From: Sulfolobus sp. A20
Lineage (GTDB): Archaea; Thermoproteota; Thermoprotei_A; Sulfolobales; Sulfolobaceae
Length of the DNA stretch: 64,000 bases
NCBI RefSeq assembly: GCF_001719125.1
Contig: NZ_CP017006.1
Location: 930,001 to 994,000 of the forward strand
Direction: 5' to 3'
Below the pieces are notes generated by a model that worked only from the letters and a program-made list of their open reading frames with translations, was not told the DNA's origin and made no database searches. Below are positions 57,152-64,000 of the stretch, one piece after another. The first letter of the stretch is position 1, and every line of letters starts with the position of its first letter. Both the position numbers and the translations under genes were made by a program.

Positions 57152-57181
57152 AGATAAAAAAGAAGTTTGAGTAAAAAAGTG

Positions 57182-57535
57182 CTAATCATCTCTAAATTGT
57201 TTTAGAAAGAGAACTACTGGATGCAGAGGACCTAGTCTTTTTTCCAAATCATTAATTACGTATTCGAAATCTATATCGATATCTATGATTCTTCTTAGCA
57301 AGACTTTAATAAACAAATAAGTGTTAAGTATGAATTTTTCATCTAGGATAGACTTATCTTCATCTATTTCTTCTCTAACTAATTTAAATGGGCTGGTAGT
57401 GTTTCCTTTCATTAACTCGTTTAGATAATCATCAACTAGCCTCTGAACGCAGTACTCATTTTCACAATCATATAGTTTATCAAAAGAAGCCTTAATATTA
57501 GGTGGCAATTCAGACCCTATATTCACTATTTTCAA
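57182..57535 (-). CDS. Small helical hypothetical protein (117 aa)
   Basis: I do not recognise this protein. It is acidic and mainly helical, with cysteines near residues 24 and 29 (CENEYC), a hydrophobic helix TYLFIKVLLRRIID near residues 73-86, and a basic C-terminus KQFRDD. Position upstream of tyrS on the same strand (30 bp) suggests a shared transcript. Size and composition are protein-like and it is likely a real gene. Confidence 0.55.
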   Translation of the reverse strand: MKIVNIGSELPPNIKASFDKLYDCENEYCVQRLVDDYLNELMKGNTTSPFKLVREEIDEDKSILDEKFILNTYLFIKVLLRRIIDIDIDFEYVINDLEKRLGPLHPVVLFLKQFRDD

Positions 57536-57690
57536 GTGGTAAAAAAGTTATAGTATTTTTACAATTTTACGGTAAATCGCTCTCATTTACGTTTATAAAT
57601 CTTTTTTGAGTTTCTGAAATAATTACTGTAATCTTTTTACAATGCATACAAACAAGCTTATTATTTATAAATATTATTTCTATGGTAAAG

Positions 57691-58968
57691 ATGGACCTAG
57701 AGGGTATTGTACGTAAACTATATCCTGACTTAGAAAGAGCTAGAGAAAAACTCATTGAAGAACTAAGATTTTACAAAGGAGTTAATTACAATGCTGAGGA
57801 AGTGAGTAAGATAATTATACGTGAGGTTATTAACTCGCTTAAAGCCGACAAGTTGTACTCGTTTCCTAAAACTGGTATAACAGCTGGAGAAGCTGGTTTA
57901 GGTTCGAGAGGAGTGGGGGATAATTTAATTCATTTGAAATTATTTGAACTAACTGGTAAGAAAAAAGAGGAATTCGACGATGCTGGAGTTAAAGACAATA
58001 TTGTAATAGCAGTCGACGGTATACATTCTAGATTATCATATTTCCCTTTTTTAGCGGGTTTTTATGCAACTAAAGCAACGCTTAGAGATATATTAGTAAA
58101 GGGAGCTTATCCGATAGGTTTACTAGTTGACATACATCTTTCAGATGATAGCGATGTTGGAATGCTGATTGACTTCGAAGCAGGAGTAAATACTGTAAGT
58201 TTAGCATTAAACGTACCAATTCTTGCAGGAAGTACATTAAGAATAGGAGGGGATTTAGTAATAGGGGAAAGAATAAGTGGCGGAGTTGGTGCTGTAGGAA
58301 TATTAAAATCCCGCGATTTCTCTAGGAAGAATATAAGGAAAGGCATGAAGATAATTATGACTGAAGGAAATGGGGGAGGAACTATCGCAACAACAGCAAT
58401 ATTTAACGGTATTCCTGAAGTTGTTACAGAAACATTTAGTTTCTCTGACCTCTTGACATGTAGTTTAGTTAGAGATAGTCTAGCCGATTACGTTTACTCT
58501 ATGACTGATGTGACAAACGGAGGGATAAGGGGAGATGCTTTGGAAATCTCTAGAATGAATAATCTAAGTCTAGTAATAGACGATAAAAAATTCATTTCAC
58601 TAATAAATTCAAGAGTATATGATATGTTAAAAATGCTTGATATTGATCCATTTGGAATTTCAATAGATTCTATTTTAATTTTTACTTATAAAGAAGATAT
58701 TGTAATCGATAAGCTAAGAGAACATGGAATAAGAAGTGATGTAATAGGATATGTAGATGATCTTAAAAAATACCCTATAATAACTATTGATGGAAGAGAA
58801 CTAAATCCCCAATTCAGAGAAAGTCCTTATACTCCTATAAAGAAATATATTGGAAATAATACGAAGTTTTCAGTTGAAGAAATCTCTAAAAGGCTAGACT
58901 ACGCGATAGAAGAAGCTAAAAGGAAAATAGATGATATATTGAAAAACTTAAAAGCCAGTTTTACATAG
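57691..58968 (+). CDS. AIR-synthase/PurM-like (selenophosphate-synthetase-related) protein
   Basis: The product of about 425 aa has the PurM-like ATP-binding plan: GEAGLGSRGVGDN, VAVDGIHSRLSYFPFLAG (about residues 105-122), DIHLSDDSDVG, GSTLRIGGDLVIGERISGGVGAVG and TDVTNGGIRGDALEIS. It belongs with uncharacterised archaeal selenophosphate-synthetase-related proteins and lacks the Cys/Sec loop of SelD. ATG 57691 lies 24 bp after TTTATAAA, fitting a leaderless start better than ATG 57682. The next gene begins the ribosomal operon. Confidence 0.78.
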   Translation: MDLEGIVRKLYPDLERAREKLIEELRFYKGVNYNAEEVSKIIIREVINSLKADKLYSFPKTGITAGEAGLGSRGVGDNLIHLKLFELTGKKKEEFDDAGVKDNIVIAVDGIHSRLSYFPFLAGFYATKATLRDILVKGAYPIGLLVDIHLSDDSDVGMLIDFEAGVNTVSLALNVPILAGSTLRIGGDLVIGERISGGVGAVGILKSRDFSRKNIRKGMKIIMTEGNGGGTIATTAIFNGIPEVVTETFSFSDLLTCSLVRDSLADYVYSMTDVTNGGIRGDALEISRMNNLSLVIDDKKFISLINSRVYDMLKMLDIDPFGISIDSILIFTYKEDIVIDKLREHGIRSDVIGYVDDLKKYPIITIDGRELNPQFRESPYTPIKKYIGNNTKFSVEEISKRLDYAIEEAKRKIDDILKNLKASFT

Positions 58969-58988
58969 ACCATACAAGTTGATAGTTA

Positions 58989-59474
58989 ATGAGTCAGCAG
59001 TTTAAATACGTTGTTAGAATTTTCGGTCAAGACGTAGATGGTACTATGAAACTGCCTTATGCCTTAGCAATGGTAAAGGGTATAGGATATAATACGGCAA
59101 AAGCTATAATATATAAGCTGGGATTAGATCAAAACGCGAGACTAGGTGAACTCTCTGATGCTGATTTGAAGAAGATTGAGAGTGCTTATGCTGAACACTT
59201 AATAAAGGGTTTACCAAGCTGGATATATAATAGAAGAAGGGATTATGATACTGGCATTGATCTACATTTAGTTACCTCAGACTTGATATTCTACGTTAGG
59301 AATGATATTGAAAGAGAGAAAAGAAATAAGAGTTGGAGAGGAGTGAGACATTCACTAGGATTAAAAGTTAGAGGACAGAGAACTAGAACTACAGGTAGAA
59401 CCGGAATGACAATAGGAGTAAGCAAAAAGAAAACCGCGCAACCACAACAACAGTCCAAATCACAACAAGGGTGA
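58989..59474 (+). CDS. rps13: Ribosomal protein S13
   Basis: The 161-aa protein matches S13 of the small subunit: [12 protein letters not shown], the helix-two-turn-helix with [11 protein letters not shown], and [20 protein letters not shown], the rRNA-binding tail, then a Gln-rich end ([11 protein letters not shown]). It is the first gene of the S13-S4-S11-RpoD operon. 20 bp separate it from the PurM-like gene, so read-through is possible. Confidence 0.95.
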   Translation: MSQQFKYVVRIFGQDVDGTMKLPYALAMVKGIGYNTAKAIIYKLGLDQNARLGELSDADLKKIESAYAEHLIKGLPSWIYNRRRDYDTGIDLHLVTSDLIFYVRNDIEREKRNKSWRGVRHSLGLKVRGQRTRTTGRTGMTIGVSKKKTAQPQQQSKSQQG

Positions 59475-59480
59475 AAATAA

Positions 59481-60023
59481 ATGGGAGATCCTAAAAAGAG
59501 CAGGAAGAAATGGGAAACTCCCGGTCATCCTTGGATTAAAGATAGATTAAGGCATGAGCAAGAATTACTTGGAAGATATGGATTAAGAAACAAGCGTGAA
59601 ATTTGGATTGCCCAAACTATAATAAGGAATTTTAGGCATCAAGCTAGATCTTTACTTGCATTACCTCCGGCAGAGAGACTAGTTAGGGAGAAGCAATTAG
59701 TAGGTAAGTTAGCTAAAATTGGACTGCTTAAAGGTGAAAACTCTACTGTTGATGATATTCTAAGTTTAACCGAAGAGAATCTCTTAGAGAGAAGATTACA
59801 AACATTAGTTTACAAAAAGGGTTTAGCTAATACTGTATATCAAGCAAGGCAATTGATAGTTCATGGTCATATAGCGATAGGGGGAAAGAGAGTAACATCT
59901 CCGGGTTATATTGTTAGTGTAGATGAGGAAGATTTAATAGATTATTACGCAACTTCTCCATTCAAGTCAAATCCACCCGTAACTCAGAAACAGATTGGTG
60001 AGGCAAATGTCGAGCAGGCGTGA
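59481..60023 (+). CDS. rps4: Ribosomal protein S4
   Basis: The 180-aa protein has the S4 RNA-binding domain: [27 protein letters not shown] (about 110-136), the S4-type loop and a final [15 protein letters not shown]. The N-terminus ([15 protein letters not shown]) is the archaeal/eukaryotic S9-like form. It organises assembly of the 30S body and overlaps rps11 by 17 bp. Confidence 0.95.
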   Translation: MGDPKKSRKKWETPGHPWIKDRLRHEQELLGRYGLRNKREIWIAQTIIRNFRHQARSLLALPPAERLVREKQLVGKLAKIGLLKGENSTVDDILSLTEENLLERRLQTLVYKKGLANTVYQARQLIVHGHIAIGGKRVTSPGYIVSVDEEDLIDYYATSPFKSNPPVTQKQIGEANVEQA

Positions 60024-60405
60024 AATTAGATGGGGCGTAGCTCACATCTACGCTTCTCAAAATAACACGATAATATCTATAACTGACATTAGTGGAGCTG
60101 AAATGATAGCTAAGGCAAGTGGTGGAATGGTAGTAAAGGCTGATAGAGAAAAACCATCTCCCTACGCAGCAATGCTAGCTGCAAATAAGGCTGCTAGTGA
60201 AGCACTAGAAAGAGGTATAATGGCACTTCACATAAAGGTAAGAGCTCCGGGAGGATATGGGAGTAAGACCCCTGGGCCTGGTGCTCAACCAGCTATAAGG
60301 GCATTAGCTAGGGCAGGATTCATAATTGGTAGGATAGAAGATGTTACACCTATACCTCATGACAGCATTAGAAGACCTGGAGGAAGAAGAGGAAGAAGAG
60401 TCTAA
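60007..60405 (+). CDS. rps11: Ribosomal protein S11
   Basis: The product of about 132 aa has S11 features: [40 protein letters not shown], and the C-terminal [23 protein letters not shown] 60007 is preferred to TTG 59995; GGTGAGGC just before it is a Shine-Dalgarno site inside rps4. It lies 15 bp before rpoD. Confidence 0.94.
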   Translation: MSSRREIRWGVAHIYASQNNTIISITDISGAEMIAKASGGMVVKADREKPSPYAAMLAANKAASEALERGIMALHIKVRAPGGYGSKTPGPGAQPAIRALARAGFIIGRIEDVTPIPHDSIRRPGGRRGRRV

Positions 60406-60420
60406 AGGGGAATTGTTTTT

Positions 60421-61218
60421 ATGCCAATAAAATTAGTTTATAAGGATGATAGAAGAGTTCATTTAATATTTGAAAAATATCCTTTAGAATTCGTTAATGC
60501 ATTAAGAAGAGCTTCTATGTTATATGTGCCTGTAATGGCTGTTGATGAGGTGTATTTCATAGAGAACACGAGTCCTTTATATGATGAAATTTTAGCCCAT
60601 AGACTTGGGCTAATTCCTTTCAACTCTAATGAGGCAATAGATCATTATAGACCACCAGAGGAATGCATAGAATGTACTGAAAATTGTGAAAACTGTTATG
60701 CAAAGATATACATTGAAGTAGAGGCTACGAATGGTCCATTAATGTTATATACTAAGGATATAAAGACGGAAGACCCTAGTGTTACGCCAATTTCTAATGA
60801 AATTCCAATAGTCCTTCTAGGGCCTAACCAAAAGATCTCACTAGAGGCGAGATTAAGATTAGGTTACGGAAGAGAACATGCAAAGTTTATACCAGTAAGC
60901 CAAGCTGTTTCTAGGTATTATCCAAAAGTAGAAATAATAGGTAATTGTGAGGAAGCAGTAAAGGTTTGCCCAGAAGGAGTCTTTGAAATGAAAGAAGGCA
61001 AATTAGAAGTAAAGAACGAAATGGCTTGTACCCTATGTGAAGAATGTATAAAACGTTGTAACGGTCAAATTAGAATTTCAGCAGTAGAAGATAAGTATAT
61101 TTTGGAAATTGAGAGTGTGGGATCGCTTAAACCAGAGAGAATTTTAATAGAGGCTGGCAAAAGCATTATTAAAAAGATTGAAGAATTTGAGAGGAAGTTC
61201 AAAGAGGTGGTTAAGTGA
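60421..61218 (+). CDS. rpoD: RNA polymerase subunit D (Rpo3) with iron-sulfur domain
   Basis: The 265-aa subunit D heads assembly of RNA polymerase with L, N and P. Alpha-type dimerisation parts ([21 protein letters not shown]) flank an insert, and a ferredoxin-like domain (about residues 170-220) carries Cys176, 183, 203, 206, 209 and 213. A second cysteine group is Cys82, 85, 89 and 92. In S. solfataricus the domain holds a 3Fe-4S cluster and matters for assembly. The cysteines are all retained here. Overlaps rpl18e. Confidence 0.95.
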   Translation: MPIKLVYKDDRRVHLIFEKYPLEFVNALRRASMLYVPVMAVDEVYFIENTSPLYDEILAHRLGLIPFNSNEAIDHYRPPEECIECTENCENCYAKIYIEVEATNGPLMLYTKDIKTEDPSVTPISNEIPIVLLGPNQKISLEARLRLGYGREHAKFIPVSQAVSRYYPKVEIIGNCEEAVKVCPEGVFEMKEGKLEVKNEMACTLCEECIKRCNGQIRISAVEDKYILEIESVGSLKPERILIEAGKSIIKKIEEFERKFKEVVK

Positions 61219-61577
61219 TGAATAAAACTGGAAGTACTAATATTACGATCAGAAAGCTTGTTAGTAAGCTAAAAAAGGAGAAGAAAGCAATTTGGAGAAA
61301 GGTAGCTGAGGAGTTATCCCTGCCTTCGAGAAAGAGACCTTATATAAATATATATAAAATAAATAAGTATACTAAGCCCAATGAGATAGTTGTTGTTCCA
61401 GGTAAGGTTTTAGGTATAGGAAAGCTGGACCATCCAGTAACTGTTATAGCATTAGATTTCTCCTCTTCTGCTTTAAGGAAAATTAAGGAAGCTGGAGGAC
61501 AAGTTATGAGTTTTAATAAAGCATTAGAAACTTTTAAAGACTTTAAGGGTAAGAGTGTGAGGTTGATGAAACAATGA
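61218..61577 (+). CDS. rpl18e: Ribosomal protein L18e
   Basis: The product of about 119 aa matches L18e/L15-type proteins: [25 protein letters not shown] and [18 protein letters not shown], with a final [11 protein letters not shown] 61218 is used; GTG 61215 is in frame just before it. It belongs to the large subunit and overlaps rpl13 by 4 bp. Confidence 0.92.
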   Translation: MNKTGSTNITIRKLVSKLKKEKKAIWRKVAEELSLPSRKRPYINIYKINKYTKPNEIVVVPGKVLGIGKLDHPVTVIALDFSSSALRKIKEAGGQVMSFNKALETFKDFKGKSVRLMKQ

Positions 61578-62032
61578 GCCAAACGCAAGTGCAACACCAA
61601 AATGATATTGTGATTATAAATGCGGAAGGGCAGATATTAGGTAGGATGGCTAGTATGATTGTGAGGTTATTAAAGGATGGAAAGAAAGTGGTTATTGTTA
61701 ATACAGAAAAAGCGATTATAAGTGGAGAAAAAACCCGAGTAGTTGAATCCTATAGGTTACTCTTTAACGTAAGAACGTTATTTAATCCATATAAAAACGG
61801 GATAAGAAGACCTAGATCACCTATAAACATTGTTAAGAGAACTATTAGGGGAATGTTGCCTAAAAGTGGCAAAGGTCGTAGAATGTTGAAGAATGTTAAG
61901 GCTTATATTGGAGTGCCAAGAGAATTTGAGGGGAAGCAGTTTATTAAATTCCCTGAAGCAGATATAAGTAGACTTAAAGGTAAGTATGTCACAGTAGAGG
62001 TTGTGGCAAAAGAATTAGGGTGGTCTGGATGA
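61574..62032 (+). CDS. rpl13: Ribosomal protein L13
   Basis: The 152-aa protein starts with a Gln-rich tail and then has [36 protein letters not shown] and [20 protein letters not shown], the L13 RNA-binding loop, and ends at GW. It overlaps rps9 (ATGA). Confidence 0.95.
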   Translation: MSQTQVQHQNDIVIINAEGQILGRMASMIVRLLKDGKKVVIVNTEKAIISGEKTRVVESYRLLFNVRTLFNPYKNGIRRPRSPINIVKRTIRGMLPKSGKGRRMLKNVKAYIGVPREFEGKQFIKFPEADISRLKGKYVTVEVVAKELGWSG

Positions 62033-62442
62033 GTCAACAAGAGCAAGTGATTATAACGAGCGCTAGAAGGAAGATGGCCAGAGCTACATGTTATTTATAT
62101 CCCGGCAAAGGTAGGGTGTACGTAAATAAGACTCCTATAGAATTAGTTCCAATAGAGATGGTTAGATTAAAAATAATGGAGCCGTTACTACTCGCTGGTG
62201 AAAACGTTAGATCTAAAATTGATTGCTGGATATTTACTAGCGGAGGAGGAATCATGGGTCAAGCGGATGCTGCTAGAATGGCACTAGCTAGGGCAATTCT
62301 TAAGTATACAAATAGTGATGAATTAGCTAAAATTTATAGATCATATGATAGGACTATGTTAGCCGGAGATCCAAGACAAACAGAATCAGAGAAGTGGATG
62401 AGATACAGTGCAAGAAGGTGGAGGCAAAAGTCATATAGGTGA
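62029..62442 (+). CDS. rps9: Ribosomal protein S9
   Basis: The product of about 137 aa has VIITSARRKMARATCYLYPGKG, SGGGIMGQADAARMALARAIL and the C-terminal tail RRWRQKSYR whose last residues touch P-site tRNA. ATG 62029 overlaps the rpl13 stop and is preferred over GTG 62020. Confidence 0.95.
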   Translation: MSQQEQVIITSARRKMARATCYLYPGKGRVYVNKTPIELVPIEMVRLKIMEPLLLAGENVRSKIDCWIFTSGGGIMGQADAARMALARAILKYTNSDELAKIYRSYDRTMLAGDPRQTESEKWMRYSARRWRQKSYR

Positions 62443-62448
62443 TATGGT

Positions 62449-62649
62449 ATGATCATACCTATAAGATGTTTTACATGTGGTTCGTTAATAGCAGATAAGT
62501 GGGAAATCTTTATCAATAGAGTGAATACGGGAGAAGATCCCGGGAAAGTTTTAGACGATCTAGGCGTTAAAAGATATTGTTGTAGGAGGATGTTCCTCTC
62601 ACATGTAGATATAATACACGAAATCATACACTATACTAGACCTATTTAG
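62449..62649 (+). CDS. rpoN: RNA polymerase subunit N (Rpo10)
   Basis: The 66-aa subunit starts [18 protein letters not shown] and ends with the CCRRM motif, giving the four-Cys zinc site (Cys7, 10, 44, 45) of the zinc-bundle Rpb10 family. It contacts subunits B and D. It lies 6 bp after rps9 and 11 bp before rps2. Confidence 0.96.
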   Translation: MIIPIRCFTCGSLIADKWEIFINRVNTGEDPGKVLDDLGVKRYCCRRMFLSHVDIIHEIIHYTRPI

Positions 62650-62660
62650 GGGGAGATGAG

Positions 62661-63341
62661 TTGGCTGAAAAGGAAGAAAAAGAAGGAGAATTGACAGAAG
62701 CTGAAAAAGAAGAACTTAGAAAGTCAGAGAAAGGAGCCATAATTGAATTATTAGTTCCAGTAGATACTTACCTATCAGCTGGAGTTCATATAGGTACTCA
62801 TAGTTGTACTAAAAATATGGAAAAATTCATTTATAGGGTAAGACCGGAAGGACTATATGTACTAGATGTAAGGAAGATAGATGAACGTATTAGGGTAGCG
62901 GGTAGGTTCTTGGCTAGGTATGAGCCTCAAGACGTAGTTGCTGTAGCAGCTAGACCTTATGCTTATAGACCAGTTCAGAAATTTGCGGAAGTAATTGGAG
63001 GTAAGGCATTAGTAGGCAGAGTAATACCTGGTACGTTTACAAACCCCTATTTATCGACGTACTTAGAACCTAAGGTATTATTAGTCTCTGATCCAAGAAC
63101 AGATGTTCAAGCAATAAAGGAGGCGTCAAAAGTAGGAATACCTATAGTAGCCTTTGCCGATACTGATGCTAAAGTTGACTTTGTAGATTTAATAATCCCG
63201 GCTAATAACAAAGGAAGAAAGTCATTAGCCTTACTGTATTGGCTTTTAGCTAGACAAGTACTTAGAGAAAGAAGAGTTATCCCGCCAGATGGAGATCTGG
63301 CCGTACAAGTGAATGAGTTCGAGATGAGGTTATCTGAATGA
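62661..63341 (+). CDS. rps2: Ribosomal protein S2
   Basis: The 226-aa protein has a Glu/Lys-rich start and then [61 protein letters not shown] and [20 protein letters not shown], the archaeal/eukaryotic SA form. TTG 62661 starts it after AGGGGGAGATGA. Its stop overlaps the MEMO gene (ATGA). Confidence 0.94.
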   Translation: MAEKEEKEGELTEAEKEELRKSEKGAIIELLVPVDTYLSAGVHIGTHSCTKNMEKFIYRVRPEGLYVLDVRKIDERIRVAGRFLARYEPQDVVAVAARPYAYRPVQKFAEVIGGKALVGRVIPGTFTNPYLSTYLEPKVLLVSDPRTDVQAIKEASKVGIPIVAFADTDAKVDFVDLIIPANNKGRKSLALLYWLLARQVLRERRVIPPDGDLAVQVNEFEMRLSE

Positions 63342-64000
63342 AAAGATTACCGGCAGTTGCTGGCTCGTTCTATGAGGCTGACCCAGTTAAGTTAAAAGCA
63401 CAAATAGAGTGGTCTTTTAAGCATCAAGTTGGACCAGGATACTTACCTAAAATACCACAAAAAAAGGGACCTAGAGATAATTTATTTTTTGTTGTTCCTC
63501 ACGCGGGTTATATTTATAGTGGGCCAGTAGCTGCTTATTCATATTATCATTTAGCATCAGAAGGAAAGCCAGATACTGTGATAATTTTAGGCCCTAATCA
63601 TTCTGGTCTAGGTTCTTACGTTTCTGCTTGGCCTAAGGGAGAATGGATAACTCCTTTAGGTAATGTAACGATCGATGAAGACATATTGCTTCAGTTAGTT
63701 AAGGAGTCTGAAGTAATAGATTTGGAGGAGGAAGCTCATATATACGAACATTCCATAGAAGTTCAAATACCGTTCTTGCAATACTTTTTTGGAGATCAAT
63801 TTAAAATTGTTCCTATTGCGATACTAATGCAAACTCCAGAGATATCAGAAATGCTAGCTCAAGCAATTTATAATGTAATGACCAAAAACAACGATAAAGA
63901 TATAGTAGTTTTGGCAAGTAGTGACATGAATCACTATGATCCTCATGAGGTGACTTTAAAGAAAGATGAGCATGCAATTGAGAAGATAAAAGATCTTGAT
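63338..64000 (+). CDS. MEMO-family protein, cut by the window end
   Basis: The visible 221 codons match the MEMO (mediator of ErbB2-driven motility)/LigB-like family: [51 protein letters not shown] and SSDMNHYDP, with the metal ligands of a class III dioxygenase-like site. MEMO proteins are conserved from archaea to humans; archaeal function is unknown. The 3' end lies outside the window. It overlaps rps2 and continues this operon. Confidence 0.93.
   Translation, partial: MKRLPAVAGSFYEADPVKLKAQIEWSFKHQVGPGYLPKIPQKKGPRDNLFFVVPHAGYIYSGPVAAYSYYHLASEGKPDTVIILGPNHSGLGSYVSAWPKGEWITPLGNVTIDEDILLQLVKESEVIDLEEEAHIYEHSIEVQIPFLQYFFGDQFKIVPIAILMQTPEISEMLAQAIYNVMTKNNDKDIVVLASSDMNHYDPHEVTLKKDEHAIEKIKDLD

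Overview
The window looks like a chromosome segment of a thermoacidophilic crenarchaeon of the order Sulfolobales, most like Saccharolobus (Sulfolobus) solfataricus, islandicus or shibatae. The DNA is AT-rich, many start codons lie about 25 nt after a TATA box (leaderless mRNAs), and 5S rRNA is unlinked from other rRNA genes. Two of the three tRNA genes carry introns at position 37/38. The gene set includes RpoD with a ferredoxin-like domain, Rpo10, L18e, L7Ae, archaeal DnaG, pelota, class II LysRS, PibD and the Sulfolobales-only ups and ced DNA-exchange genes. Names come from reading motifs and remembered gene order; no database search was run.

Region 1 (1-16.2 kb): the 5' end of lysY, the DNA-import ATPase gene cedB, a hexulose-phosphate isomerase, a cluster of poorly known small proteins with a PfkB kinase and a flavoprotein, tRNA-Val and intron-bearing tRNA-Lys flanking a decayed ORF, an ArsB-type permease, the class III signal peptidase pibD behind a folded leader, a frameshifted cbiG-like gene beside a BtuF-like binding protein, citramalate synthase, UbiA, an NDH-2-like flavoprotein and an MqnA-like protein. 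Region 2 (16.2-28.6 kb): a dead TnpB-type transposase, then the UV-inducible pilus locus upsX-upsE-upsF-upsA-upsB, followed by endonuclease III, a ParB/SerK-like protein, a GT2 glycosyltransferase and an Lhr-type helicase. Region 3 (28.6-41.7 kb): a JAMM protease, a CBS regulator, small regulators, a LysN-type aminotransferase, a CinA-like protein, pheST, methionine aminopeptidase, a DUF1512-like membrane protein and 5S rRNA. Region 4 (41.7-58.9 kb): an HD hydrolase/phosphoglycolate phosphatase/gltX run, L7Ae, intron-bearing tRNA-Trp, lysS, a site-2 protease, a nucleotidyltransferase/DUF1122-like/radical-SAM operon, pelota, a GNAT acetyltransferase, a degenerate family B DNA polymerase (Dpo3-like), DnaG, tyrS and a PurM-like protein. 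Region 5 (58.9-64 kb): the operon S13-S4-S11-RpoD-L18e-L13-S9-Rpo10-S2, then a MEMO-family gene cut by the window end.

How the genes fit together: UpsA/UpsB pilins need PibD for signal-peptide removal and UpsE/UpsF for assembly. The pili bring UV-damaged cells together, the Ced system (CedB here) takes up DNA, and the genes after upsB are repair-like, so sensing, contact, import and repair parts sit within 29 kb. The promoters of cedB, upsE and upsA carry the hexamer ANTTTC 38-55 bp before the start codon, and upsX has a 5/6 match at the same distance, which fits shared UV control.

The most interesting points are this DNA-exchange island, the apparently dead DNA polymerase, the cbiG-like gene broken in a TA repeat, the two GC-rich RNA-like hairpins (before pibD and after ubiA), the MqnA-like/UbiA/flavoprotein neighbourhood in an organism with unusual quinones, and the nucleotidyltransferase/DUF1122-like/radical-SAM operon of unknown job.
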